From contig JAIFAC010000221.1 of NCBI GenBank assembly GCA_026545765.1, positions 78,644 to 142,643 of the forward strand: a stretch of DNA of 64,000 nucleotides, written 5' to 3'. Numbering within the stretch: position 1 is the stretch's first letter; each line of letters starts with the position of its first letter. Of the stretch, positions 47,095-57,398 are shown piece after piece. Source of the DNA: Plantago major (taxonomy: Eukaryota; Streptophyta; Magnoliopsida; Lamiales; Plantaginaceae). The notes below the pieces were generated by a model. It was not told where the DNA came from and made no database searches. It saw only the letters and a program-made list of their open reading frames with translations. Both the position numbers and the translations under genes were made by a program.

Positions 47095-47936
47095 TGTTGG
47101 CATGTAAGTAAACCATAAGTAAATTGGGCCAAAGTAAATCATCTAAATTGGCTACATTGGCATGTGAATAAATTGGACGACTGAAATGGACTGTCATGTA
47201 TGTTAATGTCCTATATGTGAATTAATGTATTAGGCTATATGTGAATGAATGTACTATATATGAATGGGCTCCAACATATATGGAAAACTATTCCATAAAT
47301 AGAAATTGAAGATCACCCTCCTTCATTTCCATACACAGAGATAAGAGACACCAGAAGTTCCACGGCAAGATCACAAGTTCGGGCGAGCAAATCCCTCCAT
47401 CCTTCTCTCGAGATCCGCCTTGAAGTTGAGCAAGCACTATGAGTTCATCCGAATTGAGAAGTGGATGTTTGATCGAAGAAAAACTGCGCGCGAAAAACAT
47501 TATTGGAAGATCAACCCTTGTCAAAGTAAGATCAAATCCAAAAGCCCGATAAAACCGATCAACCTCTTGAAGTTCTTACATGGCGTTAGATCCAAGATCA
47601 AGCTCAAAAGCCATTGGAGAAACATTTCCTGCCGGCTAAACTTCCTCTAAAGAAGATCAAAGGCTAAATCATGTGACGATCTAGAAGCGTCCTTCGTGGA
47701 GTTCATCAAATCCCCAAAAGTTAAATCATCGTTAGCCTCGAGTTCACGATTAGGTCGAGATCTAGCGAAACTCTCGCATCGGCGTTTGCCGACTTTGAAG
47801 TTATAAATCCTAAGCGAAGAATTTGAAGATCGAGTTAAGCGCTTTAGAAAGGCCGAATCGGAGGATTAGATTAAAGAATTATACCCGCATTCATTAGATA
47901 AATAAAATTATAATTTGAGCAACTTTAGTTGCCACA
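47095..47936 (+). repeat. Probable solo LTR of a Ty3 chromovirus-like element (842 bp)
   Basis: It begins TGTTGGCATG and ends GTTGCCACA, an approximate terminal inverted repeat. A CCATAAATAGAAA box at about 47292 is placed as an LTR TATA box would be. The following leader has the AGAAGTTCC...TTGAGCAAGCACTATG style that I associate with Tekay/Del-type LTRs. No polypurine tract, primer site or internal sequence adjoins it, and the flanks do not show a clean 5-bp duplication. It is an old fossil if the call is right. Confidence 0.4.
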
Positions 47937-48091
47937 AAGACAAGGATACAAGATTCTTTTTCTTGTAAACTGGAAGCTCACAAATATTAGCAATATCAGG
48001 CAAGAATAACCACAAATTTGTTAAAGAACTAAAGTACAAGACGAATAATGGCCAAAAGATTGAATATATGACAAAATAAGTACCATAAGCA
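47937..48091. other. AT-rich interval, no feature seen
   Basis: This is a short AT-rich spacer between the probable solo LTR and the poly(A) end of the LINE. Nothing else is recognisable. Confidence 0.4.
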
Positions 48092-48722
48092 TTTTTTTTT
48101 TTTTGGTTAAAGGTGGAGCGAGTCGTTATTTAAAATAAGACAATCTGATCAGGGGTTTATATGAACCGAGTACATCTCAGAAAATACTCAAATGGAAGTC
48201 CACCTAGCACAAAAGAAATACGAGCAAAAGCTAGTCCTACTAATAGTTCTTCTCGCCATAAGCTAATATCACCATCGACAAAATCTGAGGATCCAAAGTC
48301 GAGCAAAAATAATTACAACTGCTCCATAGAAGTACCAATCATCGATTGAAAATTACCAACCACCATACTCAATAAGGCAACACCAGAGCCAATGAGCCAA
48401 ACATAGAAAAGAGATCTTCATTTGATTTTATTCTTGGGGATATACCTACTAGACTTTTTTAACACCTTTTTCACCATGGGAAGAGAGGAAGAATAAGACG
48501 CTTTAATCGATTGTGGTTCTTCCTTTTTTCTTTTCCAGTGGCAGGGAAGGAGGCACAGTAGGCTCGACAACTTGTCCCATAAATTCTTCCATTGTTTCAC
48601 TTTCCTCAACTTCCATATCTGCTGGAACAATGGGAGTAGGATCCACAGGAGATAAAATAAAAGGTCCATAAAGCCTTGTAATACGTCTCAAGGATCCTCT
48701 CAAGCTCCCGACTGAATGACTT

Positions 48723-50164
48723 CTAAAATTCCGCTGGCGAGGCGCAACTTTGACGCGAAATATCTGCCAAATTGGTGTTTTCCTCCAGAATCATATCAAC
48801 ATCGGCAACACTCGATTCAAGCTCAATAGAATGATCAACCATAACACTTGCTACCTCCCTTACCTTTTCAACCGAACCTGATACAAAACTTTTCTCTACA
48901 ATTAACGAAGAAGGAGACAAATCCCCAACTTCCAGTACCACAATAGTATCTTCCAAAGCCACTGTGTCTCCTACCTCTGAATCCTCCTCTGAAAAAACCC
49001 TATCAACCACTTCCTCTTCTTCAAGAGCCTCAAAAGAATTAGACACCAATCCCGTTTGCAAAGAAAGAATGGAGTTTTCTGTAGAACCAGTACCATTTAA
49101 ACTAGATCTGCCACCTCTTCCACCCCCAATGATGATAACCTCTGCCCCTTTGATTTAGACCTCCTCGCTGAGCCTGCGTATGCCAAACTTCATCCAGATT
49201 CTGCAGATTGCTTCCCCTATCATATTGAAGATCAATAGGAGTTTCTTTATGCAGTTCCTTCTCAATGGATACTTGATCTTCCTTAGATAAGCAGTTAGCA
49301 GCCAAATGACCCAGCTTATGGCAAAGATCACAGTAGTGAGGAACTCTACTATAATTAACTTTAATAGCATTTCCTTTACCTAGAATTTTCACCCATATAT
49401 GAGATGGCAAAGCCTTCGATACATCTAACTCGATGCAAATGCTAGCCTGGTTCAACTTGCTTCTATTCGTTGTATAACCATCTATCTTAATTGGTTTACC
49501 CAATAGTTTCCCAATCTCAAACAGAGCCTCCCTGTGAAACAAGAAAATGGGAAGCTTTTCGAAGGAAACCCAGGTAGGAACCACCGAAGATTCGTCTTCA
49601 AAAGAGAATAGCGGCGACCATTTAAAGAACCTCAAAGGGGCTCCATTAACATTAGCAAATTCCATCAACCACAGTCTGTTAAAATCCTCCTCATGAAACA
49701 ATTTGATAGTCACATGTCTGCTATCCATAAATCTTACATTAAACCCAGCGTTTAAATTTAAGTCCCTCAACATTAAACCCAGCGTTTAAACTTAAGTCCT
49801 TCAACATCTTTGTGATTTCGAAGATTTTTGGAATTCCATAGGAAAATTTGCCAACCAATGTTTTATTAAAAGGTTCAGCCAATTTCGAAACCTCTCCTTC
49901 AGAAAAGGAGATCACAGGCATGCCATTAAAAGGAGGACAGGGGGACTTACAACCAACCACCAGACGCGCTGAATCCATAATCCCAGACGGAAAATAAAAA
50001 TAAGAGCCAGTAGCCAGAGACTTAGCTACAGTAGCAAAAGAAACAGGCCGGTTCTGAGGAGAAGCCGGAGCAATAGGAACAGGCCGGATATCTTGACTGA
50101 TCAGAGAAGACGAATCCATAACAGTCGGAGACACGTCAGACCGAGTAGAACCCAGATAAACCAT
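48723..50164 (-). pseudogene. LINE ORF1 (DUF4283 plus CCHC zinc knuckle)
   Basis: The start is the ATG at 50164 (MVYLGSTRSDVSPTVMDSSS). The first part has VSFATVAKSLATG and the DUF4283 core (PF14111): NKTLVGKFSYGIPKIFEITK, LRDLNLNAGFNVRFMDSRHV and LWLMEFANVNGAPLRFFKWS. It continues into VPTWVSFEKLP and IWVKILGKGNAIKVNYSRVP, then the knuckle C-x2-C-x4-H-x4-C (YCDLCHKLGHLAANC, about 49340-49297). The C-terminal tail (49061-48723) is acidic and valine/glutamate-rich. A 34-bp tandem duplication at 49737-49804 shifts the frame and breaks the ORF. In plants this architecture belongs to L1-type ORF1, an RNA-binding nucleoprotein. A matching ORF2 is absent. Confidence 0.75.
49737..49804. repeat. 34-bp tandem duplication inside LINE ORF1
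   Basis: CATTAAACCCAGCGTTTAAA starts at 49737 and again at 49771; the two copies differ at two positions. Since 34 is not a multiple of three, the duplication shifts the ORF1 frame. The small divergence suggests it is not a very recent event. Confidence 0.85.
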
Positions 50165-50777
50165 AATCAGAGAGCAGAGGTCAGAAAGTCAACCTGACGA
50201 ATCTGAAACTCCAAAAAACCCGACGAGCTGAGGACAGAGAGGCCGGAGAAGGCGAGCTGAGAGAAGTGAGTCCGGAGAAGGCAGTCAAGGAAGCGACTTC
50301 GATCCACAGCGAGACAACAAGAATCGAGACCGGAAAAGGGCCTCGGAATCCGACACAACAAGAGTCTCTGACCGGAAAAGGTAAAGCCCCAAAATCCGAC
50401 TTTGACAACAGCAATACACCGAGCAACGGTGAAAATCTGAACTGAAAAACAATAACGGAGAAAGAGGGGAGCGGTGAATGGGGAAAACGATGAAGGAGGG
50501 AAAGCGGAGAAGGGGGAAAACACATAAGGGGGGTAACGATTCAAGAAAGGACAACCGGAGACGGAAAAAGATAGGCTGGCGGCTGGAATACATTAGATAG
50601 GGTTTAGAGAGAAGGGAGAGAAAAAAAAGAAGGGAGAAGATTTTCATAACTCGTTTAGTGTGTTTTGCAAGCATATTATTTGCATGATAGCTGCAGCTTA
50701 TACTTGCTGCAGTTACAATCAAACTTTCAGAATGTAAAGGCACAATCTCTATCCAACATGGAAGAAAACAGAACTAG

Positions 50778-52427
50778 TCACAACTGTAGTAACGACAGAA
50801 ACTTAGCGACGAGCTTCAATGTTCTTGCTTTGGCTGTTTCATTGAGGCCAGGTTCAATTTCAAGCCATTGGTTTATGCAGCTGTCGAGGTCAATGAAGCT
50901 TTTAGTATGCTCAAGGCCTGCAAAACAGAATAGAATCTGCTTATAATATGAACATATTAATAATCACATCCGCAATTGAAAGATCAAATAATAAATCATT
51001 TCCTCATCCTCTCCAATATCAATCTCAATTTCCTCTATATCACATGCAGGCACTTCTAGACCCTTCAGAATAGAGAGACTGGACAGCAAGCACAAAGGCA
51101 TAACAGTTAAATCATCACTTACCATAAACATTCCTCTCTTCGCAACATAACTTCCGTGTCCTTTCGGGTCCACATAAATTGTGGGAGAAGTTCTATAGGA
51201 GCTAGAAGGCGGAGTAGTACTGGTAGACAAATGCCACGTGCTGCTGTTCATTATATTTTCATGGCAATACAGATAGAGGATTGCTTCTTCAGTTGAAAAG
51301 ATCGTATTGTTTGATAGATACATGAAGGCAAGCTTAGGTTTGAGTAGCGTGTCTTTAGTACCTGGGGTTTTCAGATACCTTGCACCATAAATATATGCAA
51401 CACTGTTATATAAATTATCTATACTCCCTAGGGAAGAGTTCGGCGGAGAAGCCTTTCAACCGCGAAGGGAATGGTGAGCAAACTAAATAGGAAGTCCACA
51501 AATTCTCCATCAGCTTGAGCAAACAGAAATCTTTTGTTTGATTTTTGTACCATAGCCTTAATTTTCATATTCCTGGACTTGCAGCTTTTTCTTTCTCTAT
51601 CCGATGTGGTGGGTTTATTGTTTGAGACAAGGGCCGAGGCAGACTCATGCAGAGGCCTTTCATGAAGAAAAAGATCGGATAGAGGTGTCTGGGAAATTAA
51701 CGATACTCTGAGCAAATCCATCATCTGATACAAACATGTAGAAATTGGTATAAAAATAACACATAGGCAAGATATTTCGAAATGTAAAAACCTGAAACGA
51801 AATAAAACTTTCTCATTAAATCCAACAGTCAAGATTTTAAGTTCGGCCCTGTCAATTTCGTCTATAACGTTCAAATTGTTGAGACTTTCTCAGATAGATC
51901 CTGCATCATTAGGCAAAATTCTCAGGTCATCACTGATTAAGAATGATGCTTCAGGCATGGTGAAAACCTCATCAATCGTGCTGGTCATGCTTGTCACACC
52001 AATTTTTTTCGATATTGAATGCCCATGTCATAGACATTACCTGCGTGGTGTAAGCTTACCGTACACTCACAGTCCCTACAGGTAAAATACTTGGTTGGTT
52101 GAGCATCACATATATTGAGTTTCGCTTGCAGCATTCATCTTCAAGTGAACTTCTTGGATTCAGCAGCATCTGCTTACCCGCATTAGTGAAGAAATATCCA
52201 CTGTCCAGATTCTGTAAACCGTTGAACAGAGTATTTAAGCATCCAATGGTAGGAGCCTGAAGTCCATAATGATTGACAAGGAGCCGATGAATTCTTCCCA
52301 GGGGAAGGGTCAGGACACTAAGCAGGATATCTGTAAAAGCACCATCGACTACTGCAAACAGTACCTTCGTTTTCTCATTGTTTATCATCAATTTCAAATT
52401 GAATTTTACTTCATATGAACCAGACAT
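50778..52427 (-). pseudogene. DUF674 family protein, frame interrupted
   Basis: I chose the ATG at 52427 (MSGSYEVKFNLKLMINNEKT) because the longer frame begins only 6 bp from a TATA box. The product shows the two-copy DUF674 (PF05056) layout. Repeat 1 has VLFAVVDGAFTDILLSVLTL, GCLNTLFNGLQNL and a cysteine cluster (FTCRDCEC). Repeat 2 has FLFAQADGEFVDFLFSLLTI, SIDNLYNSVAYI, RGMFMVSDDLTVMPL and ALSILKASLTST. An intron of about 90 bp ends at TATCAG before MMDLLRVSLISQTPLSDLFL. The frame shifts near 52083, at an A-run near 52010, and near 51440, and stops occur near 51890 and 50870. It is therefore a decayed gene or error-bearing sequence. DUF674 proteins are plant-restricted with no known activity. 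Confidence 0.75.
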
Positions 52428-52516
52428 CCTCTTTTCTTTGACTTGTAGAATCAAAGATACAGAGTTGTTAAGATTACACTCGCAATGACCTCCAAAGTCC
52501 AAACACCCCATCCAAC

Positions 52517-52524
52517 TTTATATA
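52517..52524 (-). promoter_or_regulatory. TATA box of the DUF674 gene
   Basis: On the minus strand it reads TTGCAATATATAAAGTTGG. It lies 90 bp upstream of the chosen start codon at 52427, leaving room for a leader of about 60 bp. Confidence 0.4.
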
Positions 52525-54079
52525 TTGCAAATGTAAACCAAGAATCTGTCCCAACAAATTCCAAGATAATGGGGACTTTCCGCTTTCTTTATGCATGAAC
52601 ATACATTCACAGCACACATAAATGCATGTATGTACAGAGATATTGAATAAACTAACATCTAACAGTGCAATATTATGAACCTAGACACGTGAAATATACA
52701 GTCAATAGTATAACAGTGCAGAATAGTAGGATGGATTCAAAGGCCTGCATTTTAGAGGAAAATTAGACCCTTCTGCAAATGCATTAGTGCCACACTCTAC
52801 CATTTGTAATAGTGGGCTACTCGTGTGGGCACATTACTACGGTGAGTGGTGAGAGGCCATTGAAAGGAAGAAAGTGTAGGGTCTAATAAACCCGTTTTAG
52901 ATTTCATATTCAGACTTGCTACCAAAACCAACATTTCCAAATCTGTTTATTTTTCCAATAAAGTTCATAACCTGTGAAATTGAATATATATAACTCATCT
53001 TGCAACATTTAATTGGTCAAGAGCAAAACAGAGCAGCTTAATTTCATGGATTTTCTTTTATAATTATAATAGTAAAGATAAATCCGGTGCTATTGAGTTC
53101 CCTGAAACCTTTCCGTTGTACGAACGGGAGAAGGAATACAGAGCTCAGGGGAAGTTTCAACTATGACTGAACAGAATCTAAAAGAGATGAAATAAATCCG
53201 CTAAATATAGTAGTATTGATAGAACTTAAGCGGAACGCACAAGGTTAATCTCGAAAGATGCAGATGTTTCCCCCATGCTCACACACCCAGAGTCGAAGAA
53301 GTTGGTTTCCGACATTTTAGTGGGAAAGGAGACTACTTCTATCCTTTCTTCTGTAAGGCCTCATCTTTTGAAAACAAAAAATGATTAAGGTCTGCAACTG
53401 CAGCAGTTAATTTGACAATGAAGAGGACTACAGTATGCTCAGGCCTCAGTGCATAACATAAGTACCTATCTTCATCTGCTTAATCCCTATTTCAATTCCG
53501 GCAATATGAAATCACATTTTCTCATTATACATTAATGCAAAAATCAATTCTTGTATAAGAGGCTCAGTAAAGATTAAATCATTAAACATACATATATCAA
53601 CTGCACGAACCATTTCAAAAGCAGGATATCAACGGAAAAGAAGCTTCAAATGAGCATAAGTATATAAAGGGACATACTAACAAGATGTAATGTAACATCT
53701 TTCAAAATGAAAGAAATGCCTTGAATATCTTACATAATGAAATGGTTAAGGATTAAAACTAGCTCGGCTCCAGCACTTGTGTCGGTTCTCCAAATATTAG
53801 GAGATAAGGCCTGGTCCATATTAGTTTTCTCAAAAGCAAACTACTCCAGGCATCATACTATAAATTCTCCTGCTTGTTTAATTATCTCTCTTTCAATCTG
53901 CAAGAAAGCAATAGAGGCATAGCTGCCCTCAATCAGCATCTTATACCTCCATATGTGTAGAATCTCCATATATATAGTCAGTCAGCATTCCACCCTCGAA
54001 TACAATTGCATATTCGATAGCTGCAGTCAGAGAAACAAGCCAACATACTCTCTGCCCTATTAACTGCTAGCATCAATAA
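52525..54079. other. Intergenic interval, no gene recognised
   Basis: AT-rich sequence lies between the DUF674 promoter and the DPH4 stop codon. It should contain the DPH4 3' untranslated region (right side) and upstream DUF674 control sequence (left side). A small open frame at 53737-53922 has no family resemblance. No repeat with clear ends was found. Confidence 0.4.
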
Positions 54080-54574
54080 CTAACGAACTTTAAGAGAGCA
54101 AGATCCACATGGAAGAACAACGGATGCAGGTATAAGTCCCAGTGACTGCAAAGAAACTTCACTCCCTTTCACAGAAAATGAATATCCCATTTCAGCCAAC
54201 TCGGAAGAATCAACAGAAGTAGTCACCACATCTACAACAGTATGAAAGTTCAAACCCACCACCATCAATATCTTCCACAGTCATATCGTCTAAACTAACA
54301 TCTTCAGAAGTCACAGTATCCTGTCTTGAAACTACAATTCATTGTCATAAAGCGCACGAGACCTAAGATCACCAAGAACTTCCCATGCCTTTTGAACTTC
54401 TAAGAACTTACTCCCTAGTTCACATTCACCGCTGGTAGTTTTCTGCAGCTTATCCGGATGATAATTGAGAATGATAGACCGATAAGTTTTACGAATATCT
54501 TCGTAGCTAGCATCTTCCTTCACACCAATAATATCGTAATGAGTTGTCTGGCTTAAATTGCTGCTACGAATCAT
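54080..54574 (-). pseudogene. DPH4: DPH4-like J-protein with DPH-type zinc finger, frame interrupted
   Basis: DPH4 is the J-domain partner for the first step of diphthamide synthesis on elongation factor 2. I chose the second Met (MIRSSNLSQTTHYDIIGVKE) because it aligns with the start of plant DPH4 proteins. The J domain follows, with KEDASYEDIRKTYRSIILNY, the HPD triad (YHPDKLQ) and FLEVQKAWEVLGDLRSRALY. The zinc-binding C-terminal half shows CCRCGDY, VDSSELAEMGYSF and PASVVLPCGSCSLKVR, supplying the CxC and CxxC pairs of the CSL finger. Total length is close to the family norm (about 165-175 residues). As written, the frame changes just after YDNEL (near 54335) and again near 54235, so all domains are present but not in one frame. 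Either this is a dying copy or there are sequencing indels. Confidence 0.8.
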
Positions 54575-56031
54575 TAGAGATAGCAAAAAAAAAACCTTCC
54601 TGGACATAGAGAAACAAAAGGATTCAATCCCAAATTAACAATCTTCGTGGTCCTTGATCACTGATACTAATTAAGATCATCGTACTTGCAAATTTACAAA
54701 ATGAAAAGCTACAATTACTTTGGGTTCGCAATTGAATATTCCACAGCTGAAAATTCAGCAATTCAATCATAAGATAACGAAATTCCTAAGTAAATGTTTG
54801 CAGAAACACAAAATTGGACAGTATTACAAGAATGTATTAGAATAAGCAAACCAGAGAGAAATCAAAACAAGTTTGTTCTAGGATGAATAAGCCCCAAATT
54901 AGGATAATAAAGAAGATATAATAAGTAATGAGACAAACACAAAATCAAATAACCAATCATATAGAAACTGTACAGAAACACAGTCTGAATCTTGAATTAC
55001 GTACCTGAAAGGACTATCGAGATACCGGCGATAATCGGTAGGGATAGAGTATTGATGATTTCACCATTGATCTCACTTCGTTGATGATTTCATCAGTCAA
55101 TATGCAATTTGCATTGTTACAACTGAAGTCTTGAATTATTGCAATTCAAGTCCTTTCTTAGTTCTTACTCCCAAAATTTTTAAAATATATCATGAAGTAG
55201 CGTTCGTTTTATATCTGATAAAGCATACATAAATTAATAATATTGGAATATGATATTTTATTAATTTAGCGAGATAATATATAATCGATAAATTAATATT
55301 TTATTAATTTAAAGATTTTTTACCTATATGCATAATTGATCGATAAAATTTTCAAGTCGATAGTAGTTACAATGTATATCAATTAGAGATAAAAAATAAA
55401 TTTAAAAAACAAGTTCAATTGACATTCTATAACTTCATATTCACATATTAGTTGTATTTGGAAGTTTGAATGGCATATGTTAAATTATTAAATATAAGTA
55501 AATGGCGTGAATCACTTGCTAGATTTTCCCATTGAAAGCAATGAATGTTTTGAAGTTCATAGCATAGAAGAAATGGTGGCGGATCTGTTCAAAATCCGGT
55601 AGATGATAATTTGAGATGATTGATAGCTTTGAAACCATGTCACTAAAAAGAAGCATTACAAGCGAAAACTCTTAAGCGTTTTGTTGCGATGAAGAAAGCG
55701 GCTTAAAACTCTCGAGTCTGATGAGGATATTAGAGACGAACTCGATATATATTTCAAGTTCAACAAACAAACAAGTGACTATAAATTCATTTTTACTTGT
55801 GATCTTAGAAATTTTAAGTGGATAACATACGTATATATGGATTTTTTAGTAATTATTAATTTAAAGTTTCCTTTGGGACGATATCATCATTGGGGTTTCA
55901 AAAAAATTATTATCTTATTATTTTATCGATTGGGTTCCAAATTTGTACTGGTCCCAAGTCGGGACCAGACAAATTATTAGTTTTATCGAGATTATTAATT
56001 TATCGAATATTAATTTACGGAGGTTTTACTG
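54575..56031. other. DPH4 upstream region and AT-rich repeat remnants
   Basis: 54575-55100 is the likely promoter and 5' leader of the DPH4-like gene. A splice-like AG/GTACGT on the minus strand near 55004 could mark a leader intron. From 55200 to 56031 the sequence is AT-rich with recurring (T)TAATTTATCGA strings and a short hairpin (TGGTCCC-5-GGGACCA near 55950). It resembles a worn DNA-transposon end, but no family could be fixed. Confidence 0.35.
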
Positions 56032-56319
56032 TACTACACAATGGCTACCTGTCCAGAAGATATACTCCGATAATTTTTTTCTCGGATTTGGTGATTGTAT
56101 TACACGCGTCGAGAGTATCTCACACGCTCGACACAATGGTATGTATTTTTTTATTTCTTTTTTATTTTTGATTTTTCTTTCAAAATAATTTCTGAGGTTG
56201 AACCACGAGTTGACACGTGTCGAGCGCGTGAGATACTCCCGGCACGTGTAATATAATCGCCGAATCGGAGAAAAAAATGACCGAAGTATATCATCTGGAC
56301 AGGTAGCCATAGTGTAGTA
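56032..56319. mobile_element. Fold-back MITE-like element, about 288 bp
   Basis: The left arm 56032-56134 (TACTACACAATGGCTACCTG ...) and right arm 56217-56319 are imperfect inverted copies of about 103 bp, separated by an 82-bp AT-rich loop. The outer ends read TACTACAC and GTGTAGTA. The target duplication is unclear, so the superfamily is not assigned. There is no coding capacity. Confidence 0.65.
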
Positions 56320-56780
56320 TTCAAAAAATACATAGACGTTGTGTAGTATATAAAATGGATGTATCTCACAATAGTATATTTTTAAAAAAAATTCCCTTCT
56401 TACTCTAAGTTCCTCTCTTTAAGTCTTACTAACATCCATCCATATATTATGTAAGCACAAGAACTAAACCTCACCAGATTCATTCAGTCCTACGTGGAAT
56501 TTTGTGGAATTAGTTATATTTTAGACAGTATATATTTCAATGTTATTTTTAGTATGTTGACTATATATATATTTTTTATTAAATTTCATATAACTTTATC
56601 TACAAAAATCTGAAAAATATTTTCAATATATATTTGAATTCATCATGACAAGACGAATCCATGAACCAATCACGGAAGACAATGACACCAGATTCATTCA
56701 GTCCTACGTGGAATTTTGTAAGAATAAAGTAATAAGTTAATTTTTAATTTTTAGGAATGTGAAGATGAGAACTATCCATA
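56320..56780. other. AT-rich interval with a 34-bp direct repeat
   Basis: The 34-bp string starting CACCAGATTCATTCAGTCCT occurs at 56472-56505 and again at 56686-56719, separated by 180 bp of AT-rich sequence. No gene is visible. Confidence 0.6.
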
Positions 56781-56794
56781 CACTACAAAAAAAA

Positions 56795-57055
56795 ATGACT
56801 TTTAGCGACGAAATTATCCGTCGTTAAAACTGGGCCGATCCGTCGCTAAATCCTTAGCGACTGATCACCCTCCATCTCCAAAACAGTCGTCACAATTTTT
56901 ATTGTCGACGGATAGAAATTCCGTTGCTAAATAACAGGCTGGCGGCGGATTAATCAGATTGACCGGTTAATCGCATTAACCACAGTTTTGTATCAAATCT
57001 CTAATTAGAGACGGGATTTAGCGACGGATTTTTTCCGTCGCTAAATCCACTGTTT
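56795..57055. repeat. Left subterminal repeat cluster of the CACTA element
   Basis: Repeated TTTAGCGACGGA-like units occur in direct and inverted orientation (for example near 56811, 56840, 57015 and 57042). These are typical binding sites for the TNPA-type protein. They mirror the right cluster at 63500-63815. Confidence 0.8.
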
Positions 57056-57398
57056 TAATTTTTTTTTTTAAATATTTTTGTTTCACCTGTTTTTTCACAT
57101 AATGTAGTCATAGATAATATACCCGAAACAATTAAATTACATTAATATATCCGAAACAATATAAATTATCTACAAATAATCCGAAACAAGAATTAGATGG
57201 TGAAATAGTGTCAAATTATCCATAACATGTCTGATGTAACTAAGGATAATCGGGAGGAGGCGGTGGGTGAGGCTGGGAAGAACTCTTTGAACATACAGGT
57301 CAAATCGTCCATCCAAGCTTGGCCATCTGAGCACATTCCTCAAGCACTTGCTCGTAAAGGCGCCTTGGTCATGACTATTTCTGTTAGAGAGGAGTCAT

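Larger units (their letters stand above)
48092..50640 (-). mobile_element. L1-type LINE reduced to 5' leader and ORF1
   Basis: The 3' end on the minus strand is a poly(A) tail (the T-run at 48092-48104 on the plus strand). Upstream are a roughly 0.3-kb 3' region, ORF1 (50164-48723), and a GC-rich leader reaching to about 50640. No endonuclease or reverse transcriptase ORF2 is present between ORF1 and the tail, so this is an internally deleted, non-autonomous copy. The 5' boundary is approximate. A weak AAGCAT match beside both ends might be part of the target duplication. It lies just downstream of the DUF674 gene. Confidence 0.65.

Noticed and set aside
50665-50946. Plus-strand open frame of 93 residues
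   Set aside because: It overlaps the 3' end of the DUF674 gene on the opposite strand and has no family resemblance.
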